Part shown: positions 18,901 to 28,160 of the stretch, one piece after another
Layout: each line of letters opens with the position of its first letter
Position numbering within the stretch: position 1 is the first letter of the stretch
Assembly (NCBI RefSeq): GCF_002614725.1
Contig: NZ_MRZN01000004.1
Location: forward strand, 122,714 to 186,713
Direction: 5' to 3'
DNA length: 64,000 nt
Origin: Staphylococcus edaphicus
GTDB taxonomy: Bacteria > Bacillota > Bacilli > Staphylococcales > Staphylococcaceae
Notes under the pieces: model-generated
What the model saw: only the letters and a program-made list of their open reading frames with translations
Told to the model about the DNA's origin: nothing
The model's database searches: none
Program-made: the position numbers and the translations under genes

Positions 18901-20517
18901 ATGACTTATAGTATCGGCATCGACTATGGTACCGCTTCTGGTCGTGTATTTTTAGTGGATACAACGAATGGTGAAATTATTTCTACATATATAAAAACAT
19001 ATCCACATGGTACCATTTCAGGGTCATTAAACGGAACTGAGTTACCACACAATTATTTTTTACAACATGCAGAAGATTACACTTCTATTTTAGAAGAAGG
19101 CGTTAAATATGTTTTGTCAGAAAGCCAGGTCAATCCTGCTTCAGTAATTGGTATCGGTATAGACTTCACAAGTTGTACAATCGTTTTTTTAGATAAAGAT
19201 TTCAAACCATTACATTTAGATCCAGATTTAGAAGATAACCCACACGCCTATGTGAAATTGTGGAAGCATCATGGTGCGCAAGATGAAGCAACATATATGA
19301 AACAAGTGAGTGACAAATTAAATCCTTCTTGGTTAGATTTCTACGGACACAGTGTGAACAGCGAATGGATGATTCCTAAAATATTAGAAGTTAAAAATAA
19401 GTCCCCTGAAATATTAGAGCGCAGTGCTTATATCATGGAAGCAGGCGATTATTTAGTAAGTTTATTAACTAATAAAAATATTCGTTCTAATTGTGGTATT
19501 GGTTTTAAAGGCTTTTACAACGAAACAGATGGATTTAATTATTCATTTTTTGAAGCTATAGACCAAGAATTACCAGATATTGTTAAATCCAAATGTGAAG
19601 CACCTGTTGTAAATATAGGTGAAAGTGCAGGTAGTTTAAGCCCTTATTATCAAGATTTATGGGGCCTAACAAAACAAGTACAAATTTCTCCATACATCAT
19701 CGATGCACACTCAGGCGTACTAGGCGTTGGTGCAATTGAACAAGGTGAATTCACGCCTGTTATTGGTACAAGTACATGTCATCTTATGCTCGACCCTAAA
19801 CAAGAACCAATACCTGCCATTACTGGTTCAGTTAAAGATGCAATTATTCCAGGTCTATACGCTTATGAAGCAGGACAAGCTGCTGTCGGCGATTTATTTA
19901 ATTATTCTGCAAGTCTCGCCCCTAAATCATACGTCGACAAGGCAGCACAATTAGGTATCTCTATTCTTGAATATTTAGAAAAGCTAGCTGCTGATATACC
20001 AATAAAGAAACAGCACGTTACTGTGCTTGATTGGCATAATGGCAATCGTAGTATTTTAAGTGATAGCAACCTAACCGGTAGTATTTTCGGGTTAACACTA
20101 CAAACTCCGTTTGAAATGATTCACAAAGCTTATTTAGAATCCACTGCATTTGGAACAAAAATGATTATGCAACAGTTTGAAAATAATCATATTCCTGTAC
20201 AAACAGTTTATGCAGCTGGTGGTATTCCGATAAAAAGTGAACTCTTAGTTGATATCTATGCCAATGTGCTGAATAAAGAAGTAGTGGTCATTGACTCAAG
20301 TAATGCCACAGCACTTGGTGCAGCTATGCTAGGAGCTAATGTAGGTGGCGCATATCCTACATTAAAAGAAACAGTAAAACATATGAAACAGCCCGTTTAT
20401 TATCGCAAACAGCCAGATGATTTAAAGGTAAAACAATATCAACACTTATTTGAGCGCTACAAAGCATTACACGATTTACTAGGTAAAGATTATCCTCATT
20501 TATCCTACATTCATTAA
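18901..20517 (+). CDS. araB: Ribulokinase
   Basis: The 538-residue FGGY-family kinase phosphorylates L-ribulose (or related ketopentoses/pentitols) with ATP. Visible: IGIDYGTASGRVFLVD at the N-terminus, GIGIDFTSCTIVF, GHSVNSEWMIPKILE, VIGTSTCHLM in the nucleotide fold, and the FGGY-like C-terminal AAGGIPIKSELLVDIYANVLNKEV. Length fits AraB. The ATG at 18901 follows AGGAGG by 10 bases; an earlier start at 18868 would add 11 unlike residues. The araA and araD partners are not adjacent. Confidence 0.9.
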   Translation: MTYSIGIDYGTASGRVFLVDTTNGEIISTYIKTYPHGTISGSLNGTELPHNYFLQHAEDYTSILEEGVKYVLSESQVNPASVIGIGIDFTSCTIVFLDKDFKPLHLDPDLEDNPHAYVKLWKHHGAQDEATYMKQVSDKLNPSWLDFYGHSVNSEWMIPKILEVKNKSPEILERSAYIMEAGDYLVSLLTNKNIRSNCGIGFKGFYNETDGFNYSFFEAIDQELPDIVKSKCEAPVVNIGESAGSLSPYYQDLWGLTKQVQISPYIIDAHSGVLGVGAIEQGEFTPVIGTSTCHLMLDPKQEPIPAITGSVKDAIIPGLYAYEAGQAAVGDLFNYSASLAPKSYVDKAAQLGISILEYLEKLAADIPIKKQHVTVLDWHNGNRSILSDSNLTGSIFGLTLQTPFEMIHKAYLESTAFGTKMIMQQFENNHIPVQTVYAAGGIPIKSELLVDIYANVLNKEVVVIDSSNATALGAAMLGANVGGAYPTLKETVKHMKQPVYYRKQPDDLKVKQYQHLFERYKALHDLLGKDYPHLSYIH

Positions 20518-20524
20518 AACAAAA

Positions 20525-20632
20525 CGGGAGAGGGGCAGAAATTGAATTACTTAATAAAGTTTTCGTTGAGCAACAGTAAGAATGATTAGGTGTGAAAAAC
20601 TTAGTTTAAGTGCAATTTCTCCCAGTCAATAT
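20525..20632. repeat. Intergenic inverted repeat (GGGAGA/GCAATTTCTCCC)
   Basis: Left arm GGGAGAGGGGCAGAAATT (about 20526-20543) and right arm CAATTTCTCCC (about 20619-20629) flank about 75 unpaired bases. The wording resembles the other GGGACA/AGAAATT intergenic repeats in this window and in staphylococci generally. No coding content. Confidence 0.4.
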
Positions 20633-20645
20633 CCAATCCAAATGT

Positions 20646-20687
20646 AAAAAGAGTCTAGGGCTTCTATTTATGCCCCAGACTCTTTTT
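20646..20687. terminator. Bidirectional terminator between araB and the DUF805 gene
   Basis: Sixteen-base arms with one mismatch (AAAAAGAGTCTAGGGC against GCCCCAGACTCTTTTT), A-rich on the left and T-rich on the right, between convergent genes. Confidence 0.85.
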
Positions 20688-20704
20688 ATGCTTATCTATA
20701 TCCA

Positions 20705-21421
20705 TTATGACTTGAGATTGTCATTATTTGGCGCTTTTTTATCATCAACACTACGATGATGCGCTTCATCGTTATGATTTTCATTATTATTTGTCTGTAT
20801 TACATTTTCACTTGTTTCTTCATGCTTTGAAGCATCATTATAACTAGTTGAGTTCAATCTATTATCTGATGTTTGAATATGATTGCCATATTTATGACTA
20901 GAACCATATTTATTTGTTTTTCTTTCACTATCAAGACAGCATATAACAATCATATAAATGTTTATTGCCAAATAAGCAAGGTAAATAATAACAACAAGTA
21001 CTATGTTAATTGGATTCGTATAATCGGGATCTCGAACGCTTATTGCGATTAGAATCGGATAGCTTACGACGATAACACCTAGATTAATTAATGGAATAAG
21101 CATCGTTCTCCCCGTATCATGAAACCTTCTAATCAAAATTGCCCAGTTTGGTACAATTGTCGCCAATCCATAAATGATTGAATATATCCATCCTAAGAAC
21201 ATAACAATAATGCCTGTGCCCATAGCGGCGTCTGAATAAGATGCTGCACCCGTGCCCAACGTAATCAATCCTGCTACAGCTAGAATTAATGATGGCAGCA
21301 AAAATATAAGGTGCCATAGTGCCATATACCAATATTCTCTACGGCGTGACCGTCCTTTAAAATTAACATAGTTTTTCCAAAATAATTTCAGTGCCTGACC
21401 AAATCCAATGCTTCGTTCCAT
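20705..21421 (-). CDS. DUF805 membrane protein with Asn/His/Asp-rich tail
   Basis: The 238-residue protein opens with the DUF805 hallmark FWKNYVNFKGRSRRREYWYMALWH (about 14-37). Four transmembrane segments follow, with IRRFHDTGR between the third and fourth. This matches YhaH-type inner-membrane proteins of unknown function. The last 70 residues are a low-complexity Asn/His/Asp/Glu/Ser tail, an extension not typical of enterobacterial DUF805 proteins. Single gene. Confidence 0.82.
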   Translation of the reverse strand: MERSIGFGQALKLFWKNYVNFKGRSRRREYWYMALWHLIFLLPSLILAVAGLITLGTGAASYSDAAMGTGIIVMFLGWIYSIIYGLATIVPNWAILIRRFHDTGRTMLIPLINLGVIVVSYPILIAISVRDPDYTNPINIVLVVIIYLAYLAINIYMIVICCLDSERKTNKYGSSHKYGNHIQTSDNRLNSTSYNDASKHEETSENVIQTNNNENHNDEAHHRSVDDKKAPNNDNLKS

Positions 21422-21623
21422 TATTTCCCCTCATTTCATAATAATTTTGTTTTCAATTAGGTTTATCTTATACTATGCTTTGTGTGATAGTATCTAAAAT
21501 CCTTACTAATCTTATAATAAATAGTGTAACAAATAATCTTATGACTAGTAACACAATTTTACAAATATTTTAAAAACAATTAAAAAAATTTAATTAAATA
21601 TCATTAAAAGTGGAGGACAGTTA

Positions 21624-22235
21624 ATGGATTTTTTACAACATGATACCATAACCATTGCTAAAGACCTACTCGGTGTTCGTGTGATTTATCAAGATGAACA
21701 ACAAACACTGACTGGTTATATTGTAGAAACAGAAGCATATCTAGGTAGAAAAGACCGTGCGGCCCACGGTTACAATGGTAAAAGAACACCTAAAGTGACA
21801 TCATTATATAAGAACGGTGGTACAATTTATGCACATGTGATGCATACGCATCTTCTTATTAATTTCGTAACACAAGTCGAAGGACAACCTGAAGGCGTAC
21901 TTATTAGAGCTGTAGAGCCTGATGAAGGCATTGAGTTAATGTCTTATTATCGCGGTAAAACGGGTTTCGAACTTACTAATGGCCCAGGAAAATGGACAAA
22001 AGCCTTTAATATACCTAGACATTTAGATGGTTCCAAATTAAATGAAGGCCGCCTAAAAATTGATACCAAAAACCGTAAATATCCTGAGAAAATCGAGGAA
22101 AGCGCTCGTATTGGCATTCCTAATAAAGGGGAATGGACCCACAAAAGATTAAGATTTACTGTAAGCGGTAATCCTTATGTTTCACGCATGAAAAAATCAG
22201 ATATGCGTCAGCCATCATCCACCTGGCGCGCATAA
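21624..22235 (+). CDS. 3-methyladenine DNA glycosylase (AAG/MPG family)
   Basis: A 203-residue monofunctional DNA glycosylase of the mammalian-type AAG family, which removes alkylated purines such as 3-methyladenine and hypoxanthine in base-excision repair. Recognisable segments: [23 protein letters not shown] with the catalytic Glu, [28 protein letters not shown], and [13 protein letters not shown]. Length is normal. TGGAGGAC precedes the ATG. Confidence 0.94.
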   Translation: MDFLQHDTITIAKDLLGVRVIYQDEQQTLTGYIVETEAYLGRKDRAAHGYNGKRTPKVTSLYKNGGTIYAHVMHTHLLINFVTQVEGQPEGVLIRAVEPDEGIELMSYYRGKTGFELTNGPGKWTKAFNIPRHLDGSKLNEGRLKIDTKNRKYPEKIEESARIGIPNKGEWTHKRLRFTVSGNPYVSRMKKSDMRQPSSTWRA

Positions 22236-22236
22236 A

Positions 22237-22294
22237 AAAAGAAGGGTAATTTAACATCAGTTTATTAACTTGATATCAAATTACCCTTCTTTTT
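22237..22294. terminator. Bidirectional terminator after the glycosylase gene
   Basis: Perfect 16-base arms AAAAGAAGGGTAATTT / AAATTACCCTTCTTTT with a weakly paired loop, flanked by A and T tracts, between convergent genes. Confidence 0.88.
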
Positions 22295-22350
22295 ATATTT
22301 TGTTATTTATAAAATGAATAACATTCAAATGATATAAGGATACCGTTATA

Positions 22351-23676
22351 TTAGTCTTGTTTTTTAACTCGGTCTAAAAGACCAAACTGAATCGTCATTA
22401 TTGTACAAATCACAAAAATCACGGGATAAAATGAATATTTTAACACTTCTAAGTACGATACATCTCCGTATTGTTCTACCATCAGCATGCCAGAATCATG
22501 TGGTAATACCATTAATGCACAACAAGCAAAAATATCTAGTAAGCTTGCCATGCGTTTCGGTGGTACTTTATACTCGTCACCAATCTCTTTAGCTATTGGC
22601 GCAGAAATGATAATTGCTAATGTATTATGAGATAAAGCAGCTGAAAGAACACCAGACATTAAGCTGATAACATACTCAGCACTTTTGCGTCCTTTGGCTT
22701 TCGCCTTCATCGCTTTAATAATCCAATCTATGCCACCATAATAACGAATTAATGCTACAAGTCCAGATACCAAGAAGGCCACAAGGAATATGGTGAACAT
22801 ACTCTCCATACCGTCACCAATCGCTTTAGTAAATTGGAATACGCCCAATTGACCTTGCACCATACCAAGTATTCCAGCCATAATAATGCCAATAATTAAC
22901 ACAAGAATAACATCAAGTCCTGCAATAGCAGCTATCAACACAAAAATATACGGTAAAATATTAATAAAGTTAAAATTCAAGTCCCCTTCTACCTTACCAG
23001 TACCACCTACAATAGCATAAAAAACTGCTGTAATGATTGCTGCTGGCAAGGCAATTAAGACGTTCATCTTAAACTTATCCCTCATTTTAGCCCCTACGCC
23101 ATTCGTTGCCGCAATGGTAGTATCGGATATAATAGATAAGTTGTCGCCGAAATATGCCCCTGCAATGACTGCTGCACCTGCTGCCGCAACACTTAAATCT
23201 GCAGCTTGTGCCACTGCAACACCTACTGGTATAAATGCTGCCTGTGCGCCTGTTGACGTACCTAAAGTTAATGCAGCAAATCCACTCATAATGAATATAC
23301 CAGGAATAAGTAAACTCGGTGGAATGACAGACAGCCCCATATTAACCATAGCTGTTTTTCCACCCATTTCAGAGGTCACAGTTGAAAATGCACCAGCAAG
23401 TAGTAATATTAATCCTAAATTTACTATGCCTGAGTTACCTGCGTGTTCAGTAAAAATTTGCACTTTTTTTGTGAATGCTGTTTTTCTATCATAGCAAGTC
23501 CACGCAATCACAATTCCAATTAAAATAGCAACATGACGTGGTAACTGATCAAATGCATCTTCTTTGCCCATAATTGTAAAAGTAATACCTACGCCAATAT
23601 ACAGTGCCAAGAATATTAATAATGGCAATAATGCTAATGCACCATATTGTTTTTCACTTCGTAACGATTGTTCCAT
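22351..23676 (-). CDS. NhaC-family Na+/H+ antiporter
   Basis: The 441-residue polytopic protein is a paralogue of the 652-1944 product: the same GTSTGAQAAFIPVG and GAYFGDNLSIISDTTIAATNGVG motifs and about 12 hydrophobic segments. Exchange of sodium for protons, or of a small organic solute, is expected. AAGGAGTCA precedes the ATG. Unlike its paralogue, the leader (under 60 bases) has no riboswitch, and an upstream terminator isolates it from the DUF4097 operon. Substrate not determinable. Confidence 0.82.
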   Translation of the reverse strand: MEQSLRSEKQYGALALLPLLIFLALYIGVGITFTIMGKEDAFDQLPRHVAILIGIVIAWTCYDRKTAFTKKVQIFTEHAGNSGIVNLGLILLLAGAFSTVTSEMGGKTAMVNMGLSVIPPSLLIPGIFIMSGFAALTLGTSTGAQAAFIPVGVAVAQAADLSVAAAGAAVIAGAYFGDNLSIISDTTIAATNGVGAKMRDKFKMNVLIALPAAIITAVFYAIVGGTGKVEGDLNFNFINILPYIFVLIAAIAGLDVILVLIIGIIMAGILGMVQGQLGVFQFTKAIGDGMESMFTIFLVAFLVSGLVALIRYYGGIDWIIKAMKAKAKGRKSAEYVISLMSGVLSAALSHNTLAIIISAPIAKEIGDEYKVPPKRMASLLDIFACCALMVLPHDSGMLMVEQYGDVSYLEVLKYSFYPVIFVICTIMTIQFGLLDRVKKQD

Positions 23677-23730
23677 AAATTGACTCCTTATAGCCTAGGA
23701 TTTTTATATGATATATATAGTAAATCAAAA

Positions 23731-23764
23731 AAGAGATAATGTCATTGAATTGACACTATCTCTT
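23731..23764 (-). terminator. Terminator of the PadR/DUF1700/DUF4097 operon
   Basis: Fourteen-base arms with one mismatch around AAGAGATAATGTCA, followed by six T on the minus strand, directly after the DUF4097 stop. Confidence 0.85.
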
Positions 23765-23777
23765 GAAAATAGAGACA

Positions 23778-24578
23778 CTATTTAATTGTTGCATCTCCCG
23801 TATCCGTTTTAATAGCTATACGATACATACCATTGCCAATCTCTTTATTTTTTAATCGTCGATCCTCTATATTTAAATTCCCTGTATCACTGCTAAAGTC
23901 AATTTGACTATCTTTAGGTTTCTCTTTGCCATATATCAATTGCACATCACCTGTATCCGTACTGATCTGAATTGGTTTATCTGCTGGTGTACCTCTTAAC
24001 AAGACATTTCCTGTATCTGTTTTAAAATCTCCACGTTGAAATTGCGTGTGTGCTATATTTATATCTGACGTATCTCCAGAAGCCACAAGTTGTTTGAATG
24101 TTGCATGTTTGATTGTTAAATCACCTGCATCTGTATCCAGTTTTGTCTTTTCTGCAGCAATATCAACCAAATCTGTACTGCCATTATCTGATTTAATTTT
24201 TAAACTGCTTAATTTTTGTGGAAGGGTAATAACAATATCGTTATACCTCATGTCTAAAAATGAAATATCAATATTTGACTTGTCTTTGTGATCATTCACG
24301 ACTAATGTGCCATCTTTTATTTTGGCATTCATTTTAATTCTTTTACTTGATCCTTTAGATACTACTTTGAATGATTTGCCTTTTTTTATTTTCACATTAC
24401 TATGGTTTAAATCTAAATCTAACTTTTTAATATTTTGCTTATTATAAGTTTCATCAAAGTTCGTCGTTATTTGATTTGCTTTTTTATTTTCTATCTTAAA
24501 TTGTTGAATGGCTCCGACTGCACATACTGTCGTGATGATTACGCCAACGATAAATATCAATATCAATGGTTTTTTCAT
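23778..24578 (-). CDS. DUF4097-family repeat protein, membrane-anchored
   Basis: A 266-residue protein with an N-terminal transmembrane helix (about 4-24). Regularly spaced beta strands follow, including repeated TDTGD / SDTGN wording (about 155-265), the toast-rack/adhesin-like beta-helix of DUF4097. Many such proteins are paired with DUF1700 (HAAS) membrane proteins and PadR or LiaF-type regulators, often in envelope-stress operons. The ATG overlaps the DUF1700 stop (ATGA). The exposed side is probably extracytoplasmic. Exact role unknown. Confidence 0.8.
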   Translation of the reverse strand: MKKPLILIFIVGVIITTVCAVGAIQQFKIENKKANQITTNFDETYNKQNIKKLDLDLNHSNVKIKKGKSFKVVSKGSSKRIKMNAKIKDGTLVVNDHKDKSNIDISFLDMRYNDIVITLPQKLSSLKIKSDNGSTDLVDIAAEKTKLDTDAGDLTIKHATFKQLVASGDTSDINIAHTQFQRGDFKTDTGNVLLRGTPADKPIQISTDTGDVQLIYGKEKPKDSQIDFSSDTGNLNIEDRRLKNKEIGNGMYRIAIKTDTGDATIK

Positions 24579-25135
24579 TTAGTAGCACTTCCTTTCATTA
24601 CATGAATATTCCATTTTAAATATTTCACACATAATAAATAAAAGCCCTTAGTAATGAGATAAGTCATAACAAAAAGTATGAGACCGAAGCCAAACATTGT
24701 TCCTGTCACGAAAATATCTAATAATAATACTGATTGAAACCCTTCTACAGCGCCTTTAATTATTATACCGATAGGTGAAAGTATGAGCGATAGTGTAGTA
24801 ACTATCATTGAAATAACTATGCTTAAAAGAATGATAAAAGGAATCAATATGACAAAGAAATTTAATAAACTCAAGCCCATCACAGCCAATACTGCGTGAC
24901 CGACATCACCAAATTTATTGCTCATTTCTGCTTTTTCTATTGCAGCAGTGGCATTTAATTCTTTTGCCAATTGTCTTGGATTTCCAAGTTCATCAGCGAT
25001 TTGCTCTTCTGTCTTACCTTCTTCTAATCCACTATAAAAATGTGTGTCATATTCATTGATTATATCTTGACGTTCTGTATCATCTAAATGCTTCAAATGT
25101 TTATTTAGTTGCTTAAGATATTCTGTTCTACGCAT
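24575..25135 (-). CDS. DUF1700 (HAAS-type) membrane protein
   Basis: The 186-residue protein begins with a cytoplasmic helical HAAS domain: MRRTEYLKQLNKHLKHLDDTERQDIINEYDTHF and GLEEGKTEEQIADELGNPRQLAKEL (residues 1-62). Four transmembrane segments follow. These domains are typically sensory or adaptor modules for PadR-like regulators. The ATG at 25135 overlaps the padR stop (ATGCGTAG) and is better spaced from AGGGAG than the in-frame GTG nine bases upstream. Middle gene of the operon. Confidence 0.82.
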   Translation of the reverse strand: MRRTEYLKQLNKHLKHLDDTERQDIINEYDTHFYSGLEEGKTEEQIADELGNPRQLAKELNATAAIEKAEMSNKFGDVGHAVLAVMGLSLLNFFVILIPFIILLSIVISMIVTTLSLILSPIGIIIKGAVEGFQSVLLLDIFVTGTMFGFGLILFVMTYLITKGFYLLCVKYLKWNIHVMKGSATK

Positions 25136-25451
25136 CAGATTCACTCTCCCTTATAAATTGATTAACAGCACCTGAAAATGCTTGCCATTCCGTCAATAGT
25201 AAATTTAGTCGTTGTTCTCCTTGTTCTGTAATTCGGTAGTATTTTCTTGATGGCCCTTCAGTAGACGGTTGATAATATGTCGTTAACTCTCCACTTTTCA
25301 CTAATCTTCTAAGCAACGGATATACGGTTCCCTCAGCAATTGTCATGTGCCTTGAAACATTTTGTACCAGTGAATAGCCATACTGATCTTCTCTCTTAAT
25401 TATTAATAAGACAATAAGTTCTAGTGCACCCTTTTTAAATTGACTGTTCAT
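25128..25451 (-). CDS. PadR-family transcriptional regulator
   Basis: The 107-residue winged-helix protein has the PadR pattern KKGALELIVLLIIKREDQYGYSLVQNVS, AEGTVYPLLRRLVKSGELTTYYQPS and GPSRKYYRITEQGEQRL. It probably represses its own operon and responds to envelope or compound stress. The ATG at 25451 follows GGGAGGAC; an upstream in-frame reading of 40 residues would run through the promoter and operator, so it is rejected. First gene of a three-gene operon with overlapping starts. Confidence 0.9.
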   Translation of the reverse strand: MNSQFKKGALELIVLLIIKREDQYGYSLVQNVSRHMTIAEGTVYPLLRRLVKSGELTTYYQPSTEGPSRKYYRITEQGEQRLNLLLTEWQAFSGAVNQFIRESESDA

Positions 25452-25477
25452 TGAAGTCCTCCCTATAGCAAAATCAG

Positions 25478-25551
25478 TACTATACATAGTACAGTAGTAT
25501 GCCCACAAAATATACCACACACTACTGTACATTGCAAGGTACTGAATAGTA
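25478..25551 (-). promoter_or_regulatory. padR promoter with palindromic operator
   Basis: On the minus strand TTGCAA, a 17-base spacer and TATATT form a good promoter (about 25509-25537). Downstream is the near-perfect dyad GTACTATACATAGTAC (25478-25493). ACAGTAGT at 25491-25498 is repeated as ACTACTGT at about 25521-25528, giving a second inverted pair over the promoter. These are plausible PadR binding sites for autorepression. Confidence 0.55.
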
Positions 25552-25659
25552 AATTGTGCTTTTTCACTCATTTGCTATTATTATTAACTATCTAATACTT
25601 CATTGTAGTTGAAACTATCATTCTGCTTTCTAAAAATGTATAATGAAAAATACGGGGTT

Positions 25660-25674
25660 TTGTAAGCGCTTACT
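25660..25674 (+). promoter_or_regulatory. cre site upstream of gltS
   Basis: TTGTAAGCGCTTACT matches the CcpA consensus WTGNAANCGNWNNCW at every position and contains the palindrome GTAAGCGCTTAC. A TATAAT hexamer lies at 25639-25644, so the cre would fall just downstream of the transcription start, a repressing position. Confidence 0.82.
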
Positions 25675-25731
25675 AAAAGCGGTATTCATACCATATATGA
25701 TGCCTGTTTAATGTATTAAGGAGGACTAAAA

Positions 25732-26940
25732 ATGCTAGAGCTAGATGCAATTACCACTTTAGCACTCGCAAGTATTTTATACCTACTTGGTGTATACATA
25801 GTCAATCATGTTCATATATTGAAAAAATTGTGTATCCCAGCACCTGTCATCGGGGGCTTATTATTTGCCATCGTTGTCGCAATTTTGCAGTCAGCTAACT
25901 TATTAACAATAAAATTAGATTCAGAATTCATTCAAAATTTCTTTATGTTAGCCTTTTTCACAACTATTGGTTTAGGTGCTTCACTTAAATTGCTTAAATT
26001 AGGTGGTAAAGTACTTATATTTTATTTTGTATTCTGTGGCATATTAGCAGTTTGTCAAAATTTAATAGGTGTATCTTTAGCAAAAATACTCAATATTCCG
26101 CCATTACTCGGATTAACAGCAGGCTCAATGTCAATGGAAGGGGGCCATGGTAATGCTGCGGCATATGGTCAAACAATACAACAGGCAGGGATTGATTCTG
26201 CATTAACTGCAGCATTAGCAGCAGCGACACTCGGTCTTGTCGCAGGTGGATTAATCGGTGGCCCAGTAGTAAAATTTTTAATTAATAAATACAACTTAAA
26301 ATCTGAATATGCAGAATCGCATACAAAGGATTATGGTGAGAATAAAAGCAATGAACATCTACATAAACGCATGGCACCCACAACAGTTTTTTTATTACAG
26401 TTTTCAATTGTTGCTATTTGTATGGCTATCGGATCATATTTAGGAAACACATTTACAGCGTTAACTGGTATCAATATTCCAATTTATGTTGGTGCAATGT
26501 TTATTGCTGTGATTATTAGAAACATTTCAGAATATAATAACTTGAATATAATTGATATGAAAATCATCGATAGTATAAGTGACATATCGCTTAGCTTGTT
26601 TTTATCCATAGCATTAATGAGCATTCAGCTTACCGAAATATATCAATTAGCAATACCTTTAATTATCATCGTCTTTGTTCAAGTTATATTTATCGTCTTG
26701 TTTTCGATTTTTGTGTTATTCCACGGTTTAGGAAGAAACTATGACGCTGCAGTTATGGTTGGTGGTTTTATTGGCCATGGTTTAGGAGCAACGCCAAATG
26801 CGATGGCCAACTTAGATGTTATCACAAAAAAATATGGCGCATCACCAAAGGCGTACCTCGTAGTACCTATCGTTGGAGCTTTCTTAATTGATTTACTTGG
26901 TGTACCAATTGTGACGACATTTATAAATGTCTTTAGCTAA
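25732..26940 (+). CDS. gltS: Sodium/glutamate symporter GltS
   Basis: The 402-residue transporter has about ten transmembrane segments in two inverted halves. The GltS pore-loop signatures are GSMSMEGGHGNAAAYG (about 131-146) and the second-half counterpart GGFIGHGLGATPNAMANL. It imports L-glutamate with sodium. AAGGAGGAC precedes the ATG. A perfect cre site upstream predicts repression during growth on preferred sugars, consistent with glutamate as a carbon and nitrogen source. Confidence 0.93.
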   Translation: MLELDAITTLALASILYLLGVYIVNHVHILKKLCIPAPVIGGLLFAIVVAILQSANLLTIKLDSEFIQNFFMLAFFTTIGLGASLKLLKLGGKVLIFYFVFCGILAVCQNLIGVSLAKILNIPPLLGLTAGSMSMEGGHGNAAAYGQTIQQAGIDSALTAALAAATLGLVAGGLIGGPVVKFLINKYNLKSEYAESHTKDYGENKSNEHLHKRMAPTTVFLLQFSIVAICMAIGSYLGNTFTALTGINIPIYVGAMFIAVIIRNISEYNNLNIIDMKIIDSISDISLSLFLSIALMSIQLTEIYQLAIPLIIIVFVQVIFIVLFSIFVLFHGLGRNYDAAVMVGGFIGHGLGATPNAMANLDVITKKYGASPKAYLVVPIVGAFLIDLLGVPIVTTFINVFS

Positions 26941-26962
26941 ACTACAGAACATTTGAACAAAG

Positions 26963-27002
26963 AAAAGCAACACCTATAGTCCATACATAGGCGTTGCTTT
27001 TT
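26963..27002. terminator. Bidirectional terminator between gltS and fni
   Basis: Fifteen-base arms AAAAGCAACACCTAT/ATAGGCGTTGCTTTT with one mismatch and a 10-base loop, between convergent genes and followed by T residues. Confidence 0.85.
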
Positions 27003-27049
27003 TCTCGTATATTTCTTTAAGGTTTTACAAAATCCATTTTCATTTCAAA

Positions 27050-28093
27050 TTATCTAATATCCAAGCCTCTTTGTTCAATCCAAGATTGTAACTTAGGACT
27101 ATATATCATTTGTGCTTGTGTTAAATCTTTAATTGTTTTGGCATCAAGCATCGTCATAATTTTCTTCATATGATCAGTGAATTGTTCTGTATAATTAAGC
27201 GTTTCAGTAATGCCATAATTTTCAACTTGATTTAAAAAAGGGCGGGACATCCCTACAGCACTTGCGCCTAGTGCTAAACATTTCACTGCGTCTAAAGGCG
27301 TTCTAACACCACCACTTGCTAAGATATCCATATCTTGTTGGTACGATGTACTCTCTAACAATGATTCTACAGTCGTTTGTCCCCACATACCTAAATAATC
27401 CATATCTTTATATGTGCGTCTTTCATTCTCAATATCAACGAAATTTGTGCCACCTCTACCACTGACATCGACATATTTCACGCCTATTTCATTGAGCGCT
27501 TTAATCGTTTCCTTGCTCATGCCAAACCCAACTTCTTTTACAATAACAGGTACATCGACACGCGTGACAATTTGAGCCAAATTGTCCATCCAAGTAGAGA
27601 ATGTTCTATTACCTTCAGGCATAACAAGTTCTTGTGGCGCGTTCACATGAACTTGAAGTGCTTGTGCATCAAGTAATTTTACTGACTCCACTGCTTTCTC
27701 TACTGGCACATCTGCCCCGACATTACTGAAAATAATCCCCTCAGGGTTCGTTTCTCTAACAACGCTGAAAGATGAAGCCATTTTACTGTTTCTTAATGCT
27801 GCATGTGTAGAACCTACAGCCATTGCTATACCTGTTTCACGTGCTATGACAGCCAATTTCTCATTTATTTGCTTAGTCCATTCACTACCGCCTGTCATGG
27901 CATTGATATACAAGGGTTGATCTAATGTAAAGTCTTTTAAATGACTCGTTAAATCTATATCATCTACATCTATATTAGGTATGGAATGATGTACAAATCG
28001 TATTTCGTCAAAATCCGAAATCGTGGCATCCTTTTGTGCCATAGCAATTTCTACATGTTCATTTTTTCTTTGTTCTCTTTTATTATCGCTCAT
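27050..28093 (-). CDS. fni: Type 2 isopentenyl-diphosphate delta-isomerase
   Basis: A 347-residue FMN- and NADPH-dependent enzyme that interconverts isopentenyl and dimethylallyl diphosphate at the end of the mevalonate pathway used by staphylococci. Signatures: [64 protein letters not shown] and [29 protein letters not shown] with the phosphate-binding loop. Length is normal. AGTAGGAGT precedes the ATG. It lies 67 bases after corA on the same strand. Confidence 0.95.
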   Translation of the reverse strand: MSDNKREQRKNEHVEIAMAQKDATISDFDEIRFVHHSIPNIDVDDIDLTSHLKDFTLDQPLYINAMTGGSEWTKQINEKLAVIARETGIAMAVGSTHAALRNSKMASSFSVVRETNPEGIIFSNVGADVPVEKAVESVKLLDAQALQVHVNAPQELVMPEGNRTFSTWMDNLAQIVTRVDVPVIVKEVGFGMSKETIKALNEIGVKYVDVSGRGGTNFVDIENERRTYKDMDYLGMWGQTTVESLLESTSYQQDMDILASGGVRTPLDAVKCLALGASAVGMSRPFLNQVENYGITETLNYTEQFTDHMKKIMTMLDAKTIKDLTQAQMIYSPKLQSWIEQRGLDIR

Positions 28094-28160
28094 CTTCTAC
28101 TCCTACTTTCAATCAATTTATAATGTGTCGGCTATATCAAACAGCATTGCTAATTCCGTA

